A stretch of DNA of 64,000 nucleotides from Pelagibius litoralis. Its GTDB lineage: Bacteria > Pseudomonadota > Alphaproteobacteria > Kiloniellales > DSM-21159. The DNA lies in the NCBI GenBank assembly GCA_029287455.1, contig JARFRB010000032.1:30728-94727 (forward strand), given 5' to 3'. The notes beneath the pieces are model-generated. The model saw only the letters and a program-made list of their open reading frames with translations, was not told where the DNA came from and ran no database searches. This document shows positions 46,328 through 54,993 of the stretch, in pieces; the first letter of the stretch is position 1; each line of letters starts with the position of its first letter. Made by a program: the position numbers and the translations under genes.

Positions 46328-47062
46328 ATGCCGCACCTCTTCGTTAACCGGCCAAGGGCGTTCAACCTAAAACGCCCCGCGAGCGACCGGCGCGCCCAGT
46401 TCCGCTGGGAAACCATCAACGCCATAGTCTACAAGGTCGGTGGCGTGATGTTCGTGGCTGGCAGCATCTTCTTCTTCCCGCGCTTCGCCGCCTACGAGTC
46501 CATCGGCCTCTGGATTTTTCTGGCCGGTTCCCTGCTCTTTCTCCTGGTGACGGCGCACGATATGGCCGAAGCGTTGCGATACCGGCGGACCGGTAAGAAC
46601 CCCACAGCCTCCGCCCTGGAGCTGACGGCCGCTTTTTCCTATCTCACCGGAACGCTGCTTTTCACCCTTGGCAGCGTTCTCTTCTTCCCAAGCCTGGGGG
46701 TCGCGGCCGTTGGGACATGGTGTTTCCTGGCGGGAAGCCTGCTCTTTGTCGTAGGTGCCTGCATCAACGTGCTGCAGATCGTGCGGGCCCGCAATCTCAT
46801 GATCCTGCAACTGATGAATCTGACGGCGATTTCCTTCGTGGTCGGATCGGTGCTCTTCACTGTCGCCACCGTCCCCTATCTTTGGCGGATCCGAAGCGCC
46901 GGCGACCGCTGGCTGATCGACGACTTCGTCGCCTGGCAGTTCGTGGCCGGAAGCCTGCTCTTCTTGCTGGGCGGCCTGTTCAATTATCTGCGCGCCTACT
47001 TGGTCGAGCGCGACATCTCGGTCGACCTTTCATCCGGTTCCGGGACGATCAAATTTTCTTGA
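46328..47062 (+). CDS. YrhK-like repeat membrane protein
   Basis: 244 aa, six or seven membrane segments with an internal repeat: WIFLAGSLLFLLVTAHDM, WCFLAGSLLFVVGACINV and WQFVAGSLLFLLGGLFNY, each preceded by a GxxxF(T/A)xGSxxFFP half. This matches YrhK-domain proteins, whose function is unknown. It starts 12 bases after coxF, so it may belong to the cox operon, in the place where coxG is found elsewhere; it shows no similarity to CoxG (a soluble SRPBCC protein with a membrane tail). A 7-pair hairpin overlaps the stop codon. Confidence 0.7.
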   Translation: MPHLFVNRPRAFNLKRPASDRRAQFRWETINAIVYKVGGVMFVAGSIFFFPRFAAYESIGLWIFLAGSLLFLLVTAHDMAEALRYRRTGKNPTASALELTAAFSYLTGTLLFTLGSVLFFPSLGVAAVGTWCFLAGSLLFVVGACINVLQIVRARNLMILQLMNLTAISFVVGSVLFTVATVPYLWRIRSAGDRWLIDDFVAWQFVAGSLLFLLGGLFNYLRAYLVERDISVDLSSGSGTIKFS

Positions 47063-47245
47063 TCGCAATGGCGGTGGATAACTCGGCAAGGCAAGAGCAA
47101 GGACTCACCTAAGGATTCCCTGTATTTGGACGTATGCTGCACTGCAGCTAAACCATTTATTCACCGAAATTTCTTCAAGCCGACAGTGAAGACTCGAAAA
47201 TCCGGTCTATCCTCTTCGGCATGGCGGGTTGAGGGAGGATGTGGC

Positions 47246-47461
47246 ATGAACGTCAAGTTCGATTTGGCGGATCGGGACTCTCTGCAACGCAGCTACCGGT
47301 CCGCCGTCCGCGCCTACGCGGACAACCCCTGCGACACGACTGCCGAAATTCTGGAGGAAGCGACCCGGGCCTTGCGCCGTCACCGCGCGATTTCGACCTG
47401 GAGAAGCGACAAGGTTGATTTCCACGCACGGCCGAGCGAGGAAGCCGAAACCGTCAGCTAG
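47246..47461 (+). CDS. Small hypothetical protein
   Basis: 71 aa from the ATG at 47246 behind GAGGGAGG. Soluble and charged, with an amphipathic alpha-helical middle (TAEILEEATRALRRHRAIST) and no recognised domain. The frame extends upstream without a good start. The preceding 180 bases are comparatively A/T-rich and may hold its promoter. Monocistronic by appearance. Confidence 0.6.
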   Translation: MNVKFDLADRDSLQRSYRSAVRAYADNPCDTTAEILEEATRALRRHRAISTWRSDKVDFHARPSEEAETVS

Positions 47462-47548
47462 GCGGCTCAGGCGGCACCTTCTGGCTATATCGGTCCGGCA
47501 CGCGAGGGGTTAGAGTGGCCGGACCAGCTAGAAGGAGGCGCGTCAGTC

Positions 47549-48175
47549 ATGCCGAGCGACGAGAAGGGTTTTCTGGACAACGCCTACACCGTGAGCGGCG
47601 GAGAGGGGACAAAGGACCTCTACAAGGACTGGGCGGCCACCTATGAAGCGGAGACACGCGCTAACGGCTATGTGACGCCGGAGCGCTGCGCTACCGCGCT
47701 CGCCGCCGTGGTCGAGGACAAGACAGCCCCCCTGCTCGATCTGGGCTGCGGCACCGGCCTTTCCGGAGAAGCCTTCAAGGCGCAAGGTTTCACGGTCATC
47801 GACGGGACCGACTTCTCGCGGGAAATGCTGGACTACGCCGAGGGCAAAGCCGGCGTATACCGCAAGCTCACGCTCTCGGACTTGACGAACCCGCTGCCCG
47901 GCGCTCCTGGAGAATATGCGAACATGGCCGCCGTCGGCGTCTTCAGCCCTGGTCACGCGCCGCCGCCGATGATCGCGGAGGTGATGGACAAACTTCCTTC
48001 CGGCGGATGCTTCGTGTTTTCCCTGAACGATCACGCCCTGGCCGACCCCGGCTACGTCAACGCGATCGAGGCGCTCGTCTCCCAGGGCGTGGCCGAGGCT
48101 GTCTTCAACGAATACGGCGACCACCTGCCCAAGCGAAATCTGAAGGCCGCGGTTTCGGTCATGCGCAAGCTCTAG
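47549..48175 (+). CDS. SAM-dependent methyltransferase, class I
   Basis: 208 aa. PLLDLGCGTGLSGEAFKAQG is motif I, IDGTDFSREMLDYAEGKA motif II, and LPSGGCFVFSLNDHALADPG the post-catalytic strand. The N-terminus DLYKDWAATYEAETRANGY is shared with small-molecule methyltransferases of the Methyltransf_11/25 class. Good ribosome site GAAGGAGG. Substrate unknown; no linked pathway. Confidence 0.82.
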   Translation: MPSDEKGFLDNAYTVSGGEGTKDLYKDWAATYEAETRANGYVTPERCATALAAVVEDKTAPLLDLGCGTGLSGEAFKAQGFTVIDGTDFSREMLDYAEGKAGVYRKLTLSDLTNPLPGAPGEYANMAAVGVFSPGHAPPPMIAEVMDKLPSGGCFVFSLNDHALADPGYVNAIEALVSQGVAEAVFNEYGDHLPKRNLKAAVSVMRKL

Positions 48176-48341
48176 GGACCGGGACCCTAAGCAATCCAGA
48201 GGTTTCGTGGTTCCAACACCCCCAAACCGCATCCACGGCTTTGTATCTCCACCAACTCGACCTTCGTCTTTCTGGCCTTCTCCTTCTCAGCGCTGGTGGG
48301 GGGCCTCGACGCACTTCCGCCAAGGCCCACGCCGCCGGCGC
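48176..48341. other. Spacer without recognised gene
   Basis: Between the methyltransferase and a small minus-strand membrane peptide. Contains a 5-pair TAGGG/CCCTA repeat just after the stop and C-rich sequence; no convincing open frame, promoter or RNA gene seen. Confidence 0.5.
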
Positions 48342-48437
48342 TCAAACCCCGAGCCAGTAGGGCATGGAGCCGAAGTAGACAATCGCCACGAGCGCGATTC
48401 CGAAAATGGCTCCGGTGACTTCCATATCGCTTCGCAT
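48342..48437 (-). CDS. Micro membrane protein
   Basis: 31 aa, ATG at 48437 with GGAG nine bases upstream. MRSDMEVTG is followed by one clean hydrophobic helix, AIFGIALVAIVYFGSMPYW, and the tail LGV. The frame could open upstream to 48533, but that part is charged, lacks hydrophobic pattern and would give an unlikely protein. Such one-helix peptides are often subunits or regulators of membrane complexes; no partner is evident. Confidence 0.4.
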   Translation of the reverse strand: MRSDMEVTGAIFGIALVAIVYFGSMPYWLGV

Positions 48438-48544
48438 GTCGCCGCACTCCTGAATGAGTCCTCGAGTGGTTTCTCTCGGGATCCAATCTGCGGCCTCTTG
48501 CTCCACAAAGCTGTGAAGCCGCTCACAGCGCACGGCTTCGTGAC

Positions 48545-48569
48545 GCCCGCGTGAGCGGGCTAATTCTTT
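48545..48569. terminator. Candidate terminator near the cytochrome gene
   Basis: Perfect 6-pair stem (48545-48550 with 48555-48560), GTGA tetraloop, then TAATTCTTT on the plus strand. A second 7-pair repeat (48515-48521 with 48533-48539) precedes it. They lie just past the minus-strand cytochrome c gene, so may end transcription from either side. The remaining sequence between 48438 and 48582 shows no gene. Confidence 0.4.
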
Positions 48570-48582
48570 CGACCGGTGAAGG

Positions 48583-48954
48583 TCACTGCGGCCGGAGGGT
48601 TTCCACGAAGGCGATGATGTCGTCTATCTCGTCCAGCGTGATGGTGATTTCCTGGACGTGGGAGGGGATGTCCGTCCACTTGGGCACATTGGGCACGTTG
48701 ACATAGACCGGATGGGGCCGGCGGGCGTAGAAGGTCTCGAAACGCTCCAGATAGTCGTCCCGCTTGGCCAGGAGCTGGAACGATGGCGTGCTGCCGATTC
48801 CGCCATGCGGATTGTGATCGCCCACCACATGGCAGCGCGCGCAATGCTCAATGGACAGCTCCCGGCCTTTCTCGCTATCGCCCTCGGCCCAGGCGGGCAA
48901 GGCAAGGGCGGTGAGAGCCAGCGAGAGCCCCGCCGTTCGAGCCAAGGTCTTCAT
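48583..48954 (-). CDS. Small periplasmic cytochrome c
   Basis: 123 aa from the ATG at 48954. A signal peptide (MKTLARTAGLSLALTALALP, AWA-EG) is followed by one heme site CARCHVVGDHN and a distal region IPSHVQEITITLDEID DIIAFVETL that supplies the methionine-free or alternative sixth ligand; no clear Met ligand motif is seen before the last helix. Monoheme class I-like electron carrier exported and matured by the ccm system of this genome. It follows the cupin gene on the same strand by 23 bases. Confidence 0.82.
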   Translation of the reverse strand: MKTLARTAGLSLALTALALPAWAEGDSEKGRELSIEHCARCHVVGDHNPHGGIGSTPSFQLLAKRDDYLERFETFYARRPHPVYVNVPNVPKWTDIPSHVQEITITLDEIDDIIAFVETLRPQ

Positions 48955-48977
48955 GCCATTTCGCTCGTTGCCCACGC

Positions 48978-49379
48978 TCAACCCGGCACCTCTGCCGCCT
49001 CCGTGCTGAAATCCGCCGGCGAGGTGATCTCGATCAGCTCCATGTCCTCTGAATGCCGGATCTCGCGGTGCCGGATGCCGGGCGGCTGCAGGACGCAAGA
49101 CCCCTGGCGCAGGATATGCTCGCCCTGGCCTTCGTACTCGAAGACAACCCAGCCCCGGGTCACGTAGACCATCTGAAAATCTAGATCATGGCTGTGCCAA
49201 GCGCCTGGGCTCTCCATTCCCGGGACGGCGCGAATCACATGGGCGTTGAACTTGCCCCCGGTCGCTTTCGAAATGCCAAGGTCCCGGTACTCGAAGAAGG
49301 CCCGCAAGCCCTCGCCTTCGAACTTGCCATGGTCCGCGTGGGAGATCGTAAAAGCCTGTCCCTTCCACATCCCGCTCAT
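48978..49379 (-). CDS. Cupin-domain protein
   Basis: 133 aa from the ATG at 49379 (AAGGAACTGGGC precedes it). A single conserved-barrel cupin: GAWHSHDLDFQMVYVTRGWV carries the His/Glu-type metal site and GSCVLQPPGIRHREIRHSED the second cupin motif. The fold could be enzyme or small-molecule sensor; nothing in the sequence decides. It precedes the cytochrome c gene and is divergent from aquaporin. Confidence 0.78.
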   Translation of the reverse strand: MSGMWKGQAFTISHADHGKFEGEGLRAFFEYRDLGISKATGGKFNAHVIRAVPGMESPGAWHSHDLDFQMVYVTRGWVVFEYEGQGEHILRQGSCVLQPPGIRHREIRHSEDMELIEITSPADFSTEAAEVPG

Positions 49380-49570
49380 GCCCAGTTCCTTCGATTGCTT
49401 TGCACTGCCCGAGTATAGACCGAAAGCGACCGGCAAAGGAGCAAAGTCGATTTCAACATCCTCTGCGCGGCGCTCTTCGGGAAATACAATCGAGCCGCGA
49501 GGCTTGACAGAGCATGGGCACCTCTATCGAATACCCACGAATGAATAACGGGGCTTGGGAGGAAGTTGTA

Positions 49571-50266
49571 ATGCCGCTACCGAAGAAGTTGGCTGCGGAG
49601 TTTCTTGGAACATTCTGGCTTGTGCTTGGGGGCTGTGGCAGCGCGGTCTTGGCCGCCGGCTTTCCCGAGCTGGGGATTGGATTCGTCGGCGTCTCTTTGG
49701 CCTTCGGACTCACCGTGGTCACCATGGCCTACGCGGTCGGACATATCTCCGGCGGGCATTTCAATCCGGCCGTGACGCTTGGACTCTGGGCGGGCGGGCG
49801 CATCTCCACTGGCGAGATCCTGCCCTATTGGGTGGTGCAGGTTGCCGGCGCCATCGCCGCGAGCGCCGTGCTCTATGTCATCGCCAGCGGCCAAGCCGGG
49901 TTCGATCTTTCGGCGGGCTTCGCCTCCAACGGCTACGGAGAGCATTCGCCAGGTGGATATTCCCTGCTCGCCGCGTTGGTCGCCGAGGTCGTGCTGACCC
50001 TCTTCTTCCTGCTCGTGATCCTGGGGGCGACGGATTCCCGCGCGCCCGCCGGCTTCGCGCCCCTGGCGATCGGTCTGGCGCTGACCTTGATCCATCTGAT
50101 CAGCATTCCAGTGACGAACACCTCGGTCAATCCCGCACGCAGCACCGGACCCGCCCTCTTCGTCGGGGGCTGGGCGCTGTCGCAGCTTTGGCTTTTCTGG
50201 GTCGCGCCCTTGGTGGGCGCCGTCCTGGGCGGGGCGATCTACCGCTGGCTCGGCAAGGACGACTGA
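49571..50266 (+). CDS. aqpZ: Aquaporin Z
   Basis: 231 aa, six membrane segments and two NPA boxes: [17 protein letters not shown] and [15 protein letters not shown]. Phe in ISGGHFNPA and the histidine and arginine (NPARST) of the selectivity filter are those of water-specific AqpZ. The N-terminus [20 protein letters not shown] is canonical; ATG at 49571 chosen over 49541 and 49514. Convergent with a sensor kinase 32 bases away. Confidence 0.93.
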   Translation: MPLPKKLAAEFLGTFWLVLGGCGSAVLAAGFPELGIGFVGVSLAFGLTVVTMAYAVGHISGGHFNPAVTLGLWAGGRISTGEILPYWVVQVAGAIAASAVLYVIASGQAGFDLSAGFASNGYGEHSPGGYSLLAALVAEVVLTLFFLLVILGATDSRAPAGFAPLAIGLALTLIHLISIPVTNTSVNPARSTGPALFVGGWALSQLWLFWVAPLVGAVLGGAIYRWLGKDD

Positions 50267-50298
50267 CTGGCGAGTTTCTTAGCCCTAGACCGCCGACG

Positions 50299-53025
50299 CT
50301 ACTCCGCGACGCGCCTCGGCGCCGTGATGCCTTGCAGGACCTCGCCGACCACCTGACGCACCTGCTCGGGCTGAAACGGTTTCTCCAGGCAAGGCCTGCC
50401 GGTTTCCGCCAGAAAGCCTTGGCTGTCGGCGCCCAAAAGATCGCCGGTCGCGAAGATGAAGCGCGAGAGTGTCGAAGGCCGGCGTTCCGCCATGGTCTCG
50501 TATAGCCCCTGGCCGTCCAAGCCGGGCATGCGCAGATCGCAGACCACCGCGTCGTAGTCATTCCTGGCCAAGAGCTCCAGGGCTGCATGGCCGCTCTCAA
50601 CCGTATCGATCTCGCGGCCAGGCGCGCGCAGGAACTCCCGCAGGAGCTCGCAGATCTCTGCTTCGTCATCGACGACGAGGATGCGGCCCCCGGCCTTTGT
50701 GGCTCGAACCGCGCCACCGCCATCGCCTGTCCTGGATTGCGCGCCGGCGGCGGGAAGACGCACCCGGAACCGCGCGCCCCCATCGGGGCCCGCGTCCACG
50801 GAAATCGTGCCGCCATGGGCAGTCACCATGCCATGGCAGACCGCCAGGCCGACGCCAGTTCCAACCCCGACGCGCTTGGTGGTGAAGAAAGGATCGAAAA
50901 TCCGGGTCCGAAGCTCGGCCGGAACGCCTGGACCGGTGTCGCAGACCGTGAATTCCACCTGATCGACATCCGGCAAGCGGCGCGCCGCCACGACGAGGCG
51001 CCTCGGCCCATTGACCGATTCCATGGCCTGCATGGCGTTGATTAGAAGATTGACCAGGATCTGGTTTAGCTGATCACGGTCGCCCATGACCTGTGGCAAG
51101 TCCGGCTCCACGTCGAGCGTGGCTTCGATCTTGTTTTGCTTGAGCTGATAGGCGCAAAAATCGACCGCTCCTTCTATCAAGGCGTCCAAACGCAGCGGCG
51201 CCCGCGAGGCCGGCTCGTCGCGCGCCATGGCCAGGAAGGTCTTCACGATCTTGGCGCAGCGCTCGGCGGCCAAGCGGATCCGGCCTGCGCGTTCGCGCCG
51301 GGTTTCGTCCTGGCAGAGCCCTTCGAGCAGGGTCGCTTGGCCCAACACTACCTGGAGCGGGTTGTTCAACTCATGGGCCACGCCCGCCAGCAACATGCCT
51401 AGGGCAGAAAGTTTCTCGCTCTGATACAAGGCCTCGCGCTGACGCTCCAACTCTTCCTCGGCGCGGGCCTGATCGGTGACGTCGGTGAAGGTGCAGATGA
51501 TCATACCGTCGGGCAGGCGCTCGCGCAGGATTTCCACCAGGCGGCCGTTGGGGAAGACGTGGCGGTACTTCTGGCGCGTCAAGGTGCGGTATGCCTCGAG
51601 GCGGTGCTCGACGATCTCCTCCGCGTCCATTCCCGCCTCGAGCTCGCCGGGCAGGAACAAGCCGTGGTTCAGCCGGTCGCGGATCAGCTCCGAGACATGC
51701 GTCCCGGGACGCCCCAGCTCCTTAGGATAGCCAACGAGTTCATGCAGACCCGTGTTCGTCAGCACGACTCGGAGATCCGAGTCCAGGACCACGATACCTT
51801 GAGCCACCTTGGACAGCACGGCCTCCAGATGCTTGGTGCGCTCCTCCAGCGCTTCCTCCAGCTTCGTCTCGTGGCGCTTGAGGGCGAATTCCGCCTGCTT
51901 GCGCTCGGTGATATCGGTGCGGATGGAAACGAATCCGCCTGATTCCAGGCGGTTTTCCTTCACCAGATCCCAGCGCCCGCTGGGCCAGGTGTCCTCGGCG
52001 ATGTTCGACTTATTGCGGTGGCGCTTGGCGATGAATTCCTCGATCCAGGCCTCGGCGTTGTCCTCACGCAGAGTTGGATCGGTGACCACGCCGTTGGCGA
52101 CGCTCGCCCGGACCAAGTCGAACATCGGCGTACCGGCGATTTCCTCCTGGGCCGCCACAAAGGGAAAAGCCTCGTGGAAGCTGCGATTGGTCAAAACTAC
52201 GCGGTCGTCACGGTCGTAGAGGATAAAGCTGTCGGAGATCGTATCGATGGCCTCGCGCAACAGTGCCTCGTTGCGGCGCGCGCGAATCTTGTCCTGGGCA
52301 TCCAGTAGATTGACCGCTTGAGCGGGCTCATCTGCCCAATCGACCTCGGAATGGCTGATCTCGAGCCAAGTCCCGGCACCGGAGACATCGAGACAGCGTG
52401 CGATGAACGCATCCCGTGACGAGCGGTTCGAGGAGCCCTCCATTCCCCGCTTGAGAAACCGCCCCAAGCGATCCACCGGCAAATGGCGCAGCAGCGTGGG
52501 CTCCTCAAGCAGATCCTGAGGCGACGCATAGCCAAATAGCCGCGCCGCCTCGCGGTTCGCGTAGAGCGGCTTGAAAGCGCGATGCACAACAAGCGCCGCC
52601 GCAGCCCCGTCCAGCAGCTTCTCGAAGCCACCCGTGCTGTCCGTTGCCGCGCTGGGCGGCGCCAGGTCCTCCTGGCCCCAATGAAAGATCGCCCAAAATC
52701 GCAGGATGCCGAGATGATCGAAGAGCGGAACGGCCGAAATCTTCAGCCGCCCCGCGCTTACGGAAAAGGATACCTCGGCGTCGATAGTGCCGGTTTCGCG
52801 CGCGAGAGCCTCCCCCAGGCTTTCGCAAAGCGATCCGTACGCCCTGCCAAGCAGCGCCCCCTCTTCTCGCCCGGTCAAGCGAGCGAAAGCGCCGTTGGTA
52901 AAGAGGACCGGGCCTTCGAATAGCCCAGGCTCGGCATCGATCACGGCCAAAGGCTGCCCATAAGCAGCGAATGCACGTGTCAGGTGGCCGGCCATCGCCT
53001 CGCTCATGGGCAAGGGTTCCGGCAT
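50299..53025 (-). CDS. PAS-domain hybrid sensor histidine kinase
   Basis: 908 aa from the ATG at 53025 (GGGAGGG upstream; an earlier TTG at 53049 is less likely). Soluble: no membrane segment seen. Four PAS-like domains to about residue 520, coiled coil at 380-400, then DHp with H-box LAGVAHELNNPLQVVLG (His551, bases 51373-51375), HATPase with NQILVNLLINAMQAM, DTGPGVP and GVGTGVGLAV, and a C-terminal receiver from about 782 (ILVVDDEAEICELL, phospho-acceptor Asp in VVCDLRMPGLDG, Lys in LEKPF). A cytoplasmic hybrid kinase. The receiver is a paralogue of that of the 54990-56216 gene. Downstream of an alpha/beta hydrolase. Confidence 0.9.
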   Translation of the reverse strand: MPEPLPMSEAMAGHLTRAFAAYGQPLAVIDAEPGLFEGPVLFTNGAFARLTGREEGALLGRAYGSLCESLGEALARETGTIDAEVSFSVSAGRLKISAVPLFDHLGILRFWAIFHWGQEDLAPPSAATDSTGGFEKLLDGAAAALVVHRAFKPLYANREAARLFGYASPQDLLEEPTLLRHLPVDRLGRFLKRGMEGSSNRSSRDAFIARCLDVSGAGTWLEISHSEVDWADEPAQAVNLLDAQDKIRARRNEALLREAIDTISDSFILYDRDDRVVLTNRSFHEAFPFVAAQEEIAGTPMFDLVRASVANGVVTDPTLREDNAEAWIEEFIAKRHRNKSNIAEDTWPSGRWDLVKENRLESGGFVSIRTDITERKQAEFALKRHETKLEEALEERTKHLEAVLSKVAQGIVVLDSDLRVVLTNTGLHELVGYPKELGRPGTHVSELIRDRLNHGLFLPGELEAGMDAEEIVEHRLEAYRTLTRQKYRHVFPNGRLVEILRERLPDGMIICTFTDVTDQARAEEELERQREALYQSEKLSALGMLLAGVAHELNNPLQVVLGQATLLEGLCQDETRRERAGRIRLAAERCAKIVKTFLAMARDEPASRAPLRLDALIEGAVDFCAYQLKQNKIEATLDVEPDLPQVMGDRDQLNQILVNLLINAMQAMESVNGPRRLVVAARRLPDVDQVEFTVCDTGPGVPAELRTRIFDPFFTTKRVGVGTGVGLAVCHGMVTAHGGTISVDAGPDGGARFRVRLPAAGAQSRTGDGGGAVRATKAGGRILVVDDEAEICELLREFLRAPGREIDTVESGHAALELLARNDYDAVVCDLRMPGLDGQGLYETMAERRPSTLSRFIFATGDLLGADSQGFLAETGRPCLEKPFQPEQVRQVVGEVLQGITAPRRVAE

Positions 53026-53146
53026 GGCGCTTACGCCCTCCCGCGGCAAGGATATTTACTCATACCGCCGTAATTATTGTCTTCGCGGCGCCGGATATCC
53101 ACCTTTTCGATCCTCCCGCCCTTTACGGCCCCTGACCGTCGCCCTT

Positions 53147-54010
53147 CTATGCGGCGCTGCAGCAGCGTGGCCGGGCAAGGCGATTGCCCTCGCTGATATG
53201 CTGAACGATCAGCGCGTTCACCGCTGCGGGATCCGTCAGAGGTGACATATGGCCCGCCGCTTCGATGACGGCGCCCCGGCAATTCGGCAACTCGGCGCGC
53301 AGCAGCTCGCAAATCCTGCGGGTGACTGGGCCACTGCCGCTGCCTTCCATCACCAGGGTGGGCAGATCCAGGCTGCGGAAGGCGTCCCGCCGCGTGGACT
53401 CGGTCGTCGTGCTCCAGAAATTCAAGGCGACGGTCCCGATAGCGCGCACAAGGTCACGGCGCTTTTCCTCCGGCAGAGCCTTCCAAGCTCCCCGCCCTCC
53501 CCAATAATCCACGAAGCGCTCCATGCCACTGGCGAAGTTCCCGGACATCGCGGCTGTTGAAATATTGGACGCCACGGCGTTGATCTCGAGGAAGTAGCGC
53601 ATCTCGCTAGCATGGCCACCGCGCAGAAGATAGAATGCCACCGGCTCGATGACCGTCAGGCTTCTGATCCGGCGGGCTTCCTTCAAGGCCACCTGTAAGG
53701 CAACCGCTCCACCGTAGGAGTGGCCGATCAGATGGACGGGCTCGCCGATCCGGTCCAGCACCAGAGAAACGGCCTTCGCCTCGTCCGCCAGGGTGAGCGG
53801 CCGATGACCGGGCCAGGTGTCGGAATCCCCATGCCCGAAGAGGTCGATAGCGATAACGCGAAAATCCTGGCCGTAGGTTTCCGTGAACCCCCGCCATTGC
53901 CGGCTCGATGACGCCGTGCAATGCAGCAAGACCACGGCCTCGCCGCTACCGGAGTCGCTGTAGGCGATCTTCGCGCCCTCGAAATCGATCTGATGTTTCC
54001 CGATTACCAT
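53147..54010 (-). CDS. Alpha/beta-fold hydrolase
   Basis: 287 aa. Oxyanion region VVLLHCTASSSRQWRGF, nucleophile elbow LIGHSYGGAVALQVAL (Ser near residue 98), and histidine in VIEAAGHMSPLTDPAAVNAL; the acid is probably the Asp of the DLPTLVMEGSGSGPV region. No signal peptide. Substrate unknown. It lies between the two sensor genes and the response regulator on the same strand, with 97 bases to the large kinase gene and about 180 bases to the regulator. Confidence 0.82.
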   Translation of the reverse strand: MVIGKHQIDFEGAKIAYSDSGSGEAVVLLHCTASSSRQWRGFTETYGQDFRVIAIDLFGHGDSDTWPGHRPLTLADEAKAVSLVLDRIGEPVHLIGHSYGGAVALQVALKEARRIRSLTVIEPVAFYLLRGGHASEMRYFLEINAVASNISTAAMSGNFASGMERFVDYWGGRGAWKALPEEKRRDLVRAIGTVALNFWSTTTESTRRDAFRSLDLPTLVMEGSGSGPVTRRICELLRAELPNCRGAVIEAAGHMSPLTDPAAVNALIVQHISEGNRLARPRCCSAA

Positions 54011-54189
54011 GTCCCGCTTCCCTCTTCACTTGGGTGGCCGCGAAGCCCCCGTCTTCACCGCGAAGAAGTTTCACCGCCGCGTGTTTCCCATGGATGTCGC
54101 GCGGGAACTTATGTGTTTCAGTCAGGTAACACTTGTTGGGGCGGCGGGAACGGCAAGGCGCGGTTGCATGGAACCGGCGCCGGGAAAGC

Positions 54190-54993
54190 TCAATCGCCGC
54201 CTGGCGCGTAGATGTAGCCCGCCCCCCGGACCGTCTTGATGACTTGTGGCTTGGCGGGGTCAGGCTCGATCTTGCGGCGGATCCGGGTGATCCGGATATC
54301 GATGCTGCGGTCGAAAGGTTCCCAGTCCTTGCTATGGGCGAGATCGAGGAGCTGGTCGCGGGACAGAACGCGGTTTGGGTGCTCCGCGAAGGCGCGCAGC
54401 AGATCGTACTCCATAGCGGTTAGAGGAACGTCGCTGCCATCCTCGGCTATCAGCCTGTGGCTGTTCAAATCCAACTGGCAGCGCCCGAAGGGAACCACCG
54501 CGCTCGCGTCCGCCTCGGCGCCGGCCGCGGTCTGGCTCGGCGCCGCTGCTTGCGTGCGGCGCAAAACCGCCTTGATGTGAGCGAGCAACTCCCTCAAGTC
54601 CACGGGCTTGGCGAGGTAGTCGTCCGCGCCGACCTCCAAACCGATAATTTTATCGATCACCTCGCCCGCCGCCGTCAGCATGATTATGCCAACCTCGGAG
54701 GTGGCGCGCAGATAGCGCGCCAGCGACAAGCCGTCCTCCCCCGGCATGGAGATGTCTAGAATCACCAGATCGACCGGCCCAGCCGCGACAACCTCGCGCA
54801 GGGCCTCGCCGCCATCGGCCTTGGTGACCCGGAAGCCTTGAAGCTCCAGATACTCGCGCAAGGTCTCGCGGATTTCCGGCTCGTCGTCAACCACAACGAT
54901 ATGGGCCTGGGATTCGGGCATGGCCTCCGCCGCTCGCATTCCGCCGCGCGCCGACGGCGGCGACTGCATACCTTGAAATGTCATTGAGATCAC
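54190..54993 (-). CDS. OmpR/PhoB-type response regulator
   Basis: 267 aa. Receiver with IVVVDDEPEIRETLREYLEL, phospho-acceptor Asp in LVILDISMPGEDG and Lys in DDYLAKPVDL; C-terminal winged helix with TAMEYDLLRAFAEHPNRVLS and IKTVRGAGYIYAPGGD. The GTG at 54993 overlaps the stop of the upstream sensor-like gene (GTGA); ATG codons at 54984 and 54921 are alternatives, the last giving a conventional N-terminus. Presumably the output of the sensors encoded around it. Confidence 0.91.
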   Translation of the reverse strand: MISMTFQGMQSPPSARGGMRAAEAMPESQAHIVVVDDEPEIRETLREYLELQGFRVTKADGGEALREVVAAGPVDLVILDISMPGEDGLSLARYLRATSEVGIIMLTAAGEVIDKIIGLEVGADDYLAKPVDLRELLAHIKAVLRRTQAAAPSQTAAGAEADASAVVPFGRCQLDLNSHRLIAEDGSDVPLTAMEYDLLRAFAEHPNRVLSRDQLLDLAHSKDWEPFDRSIDIRITRIRRKIEPDPAKPQVIKTVRGAGYIYAPGGD

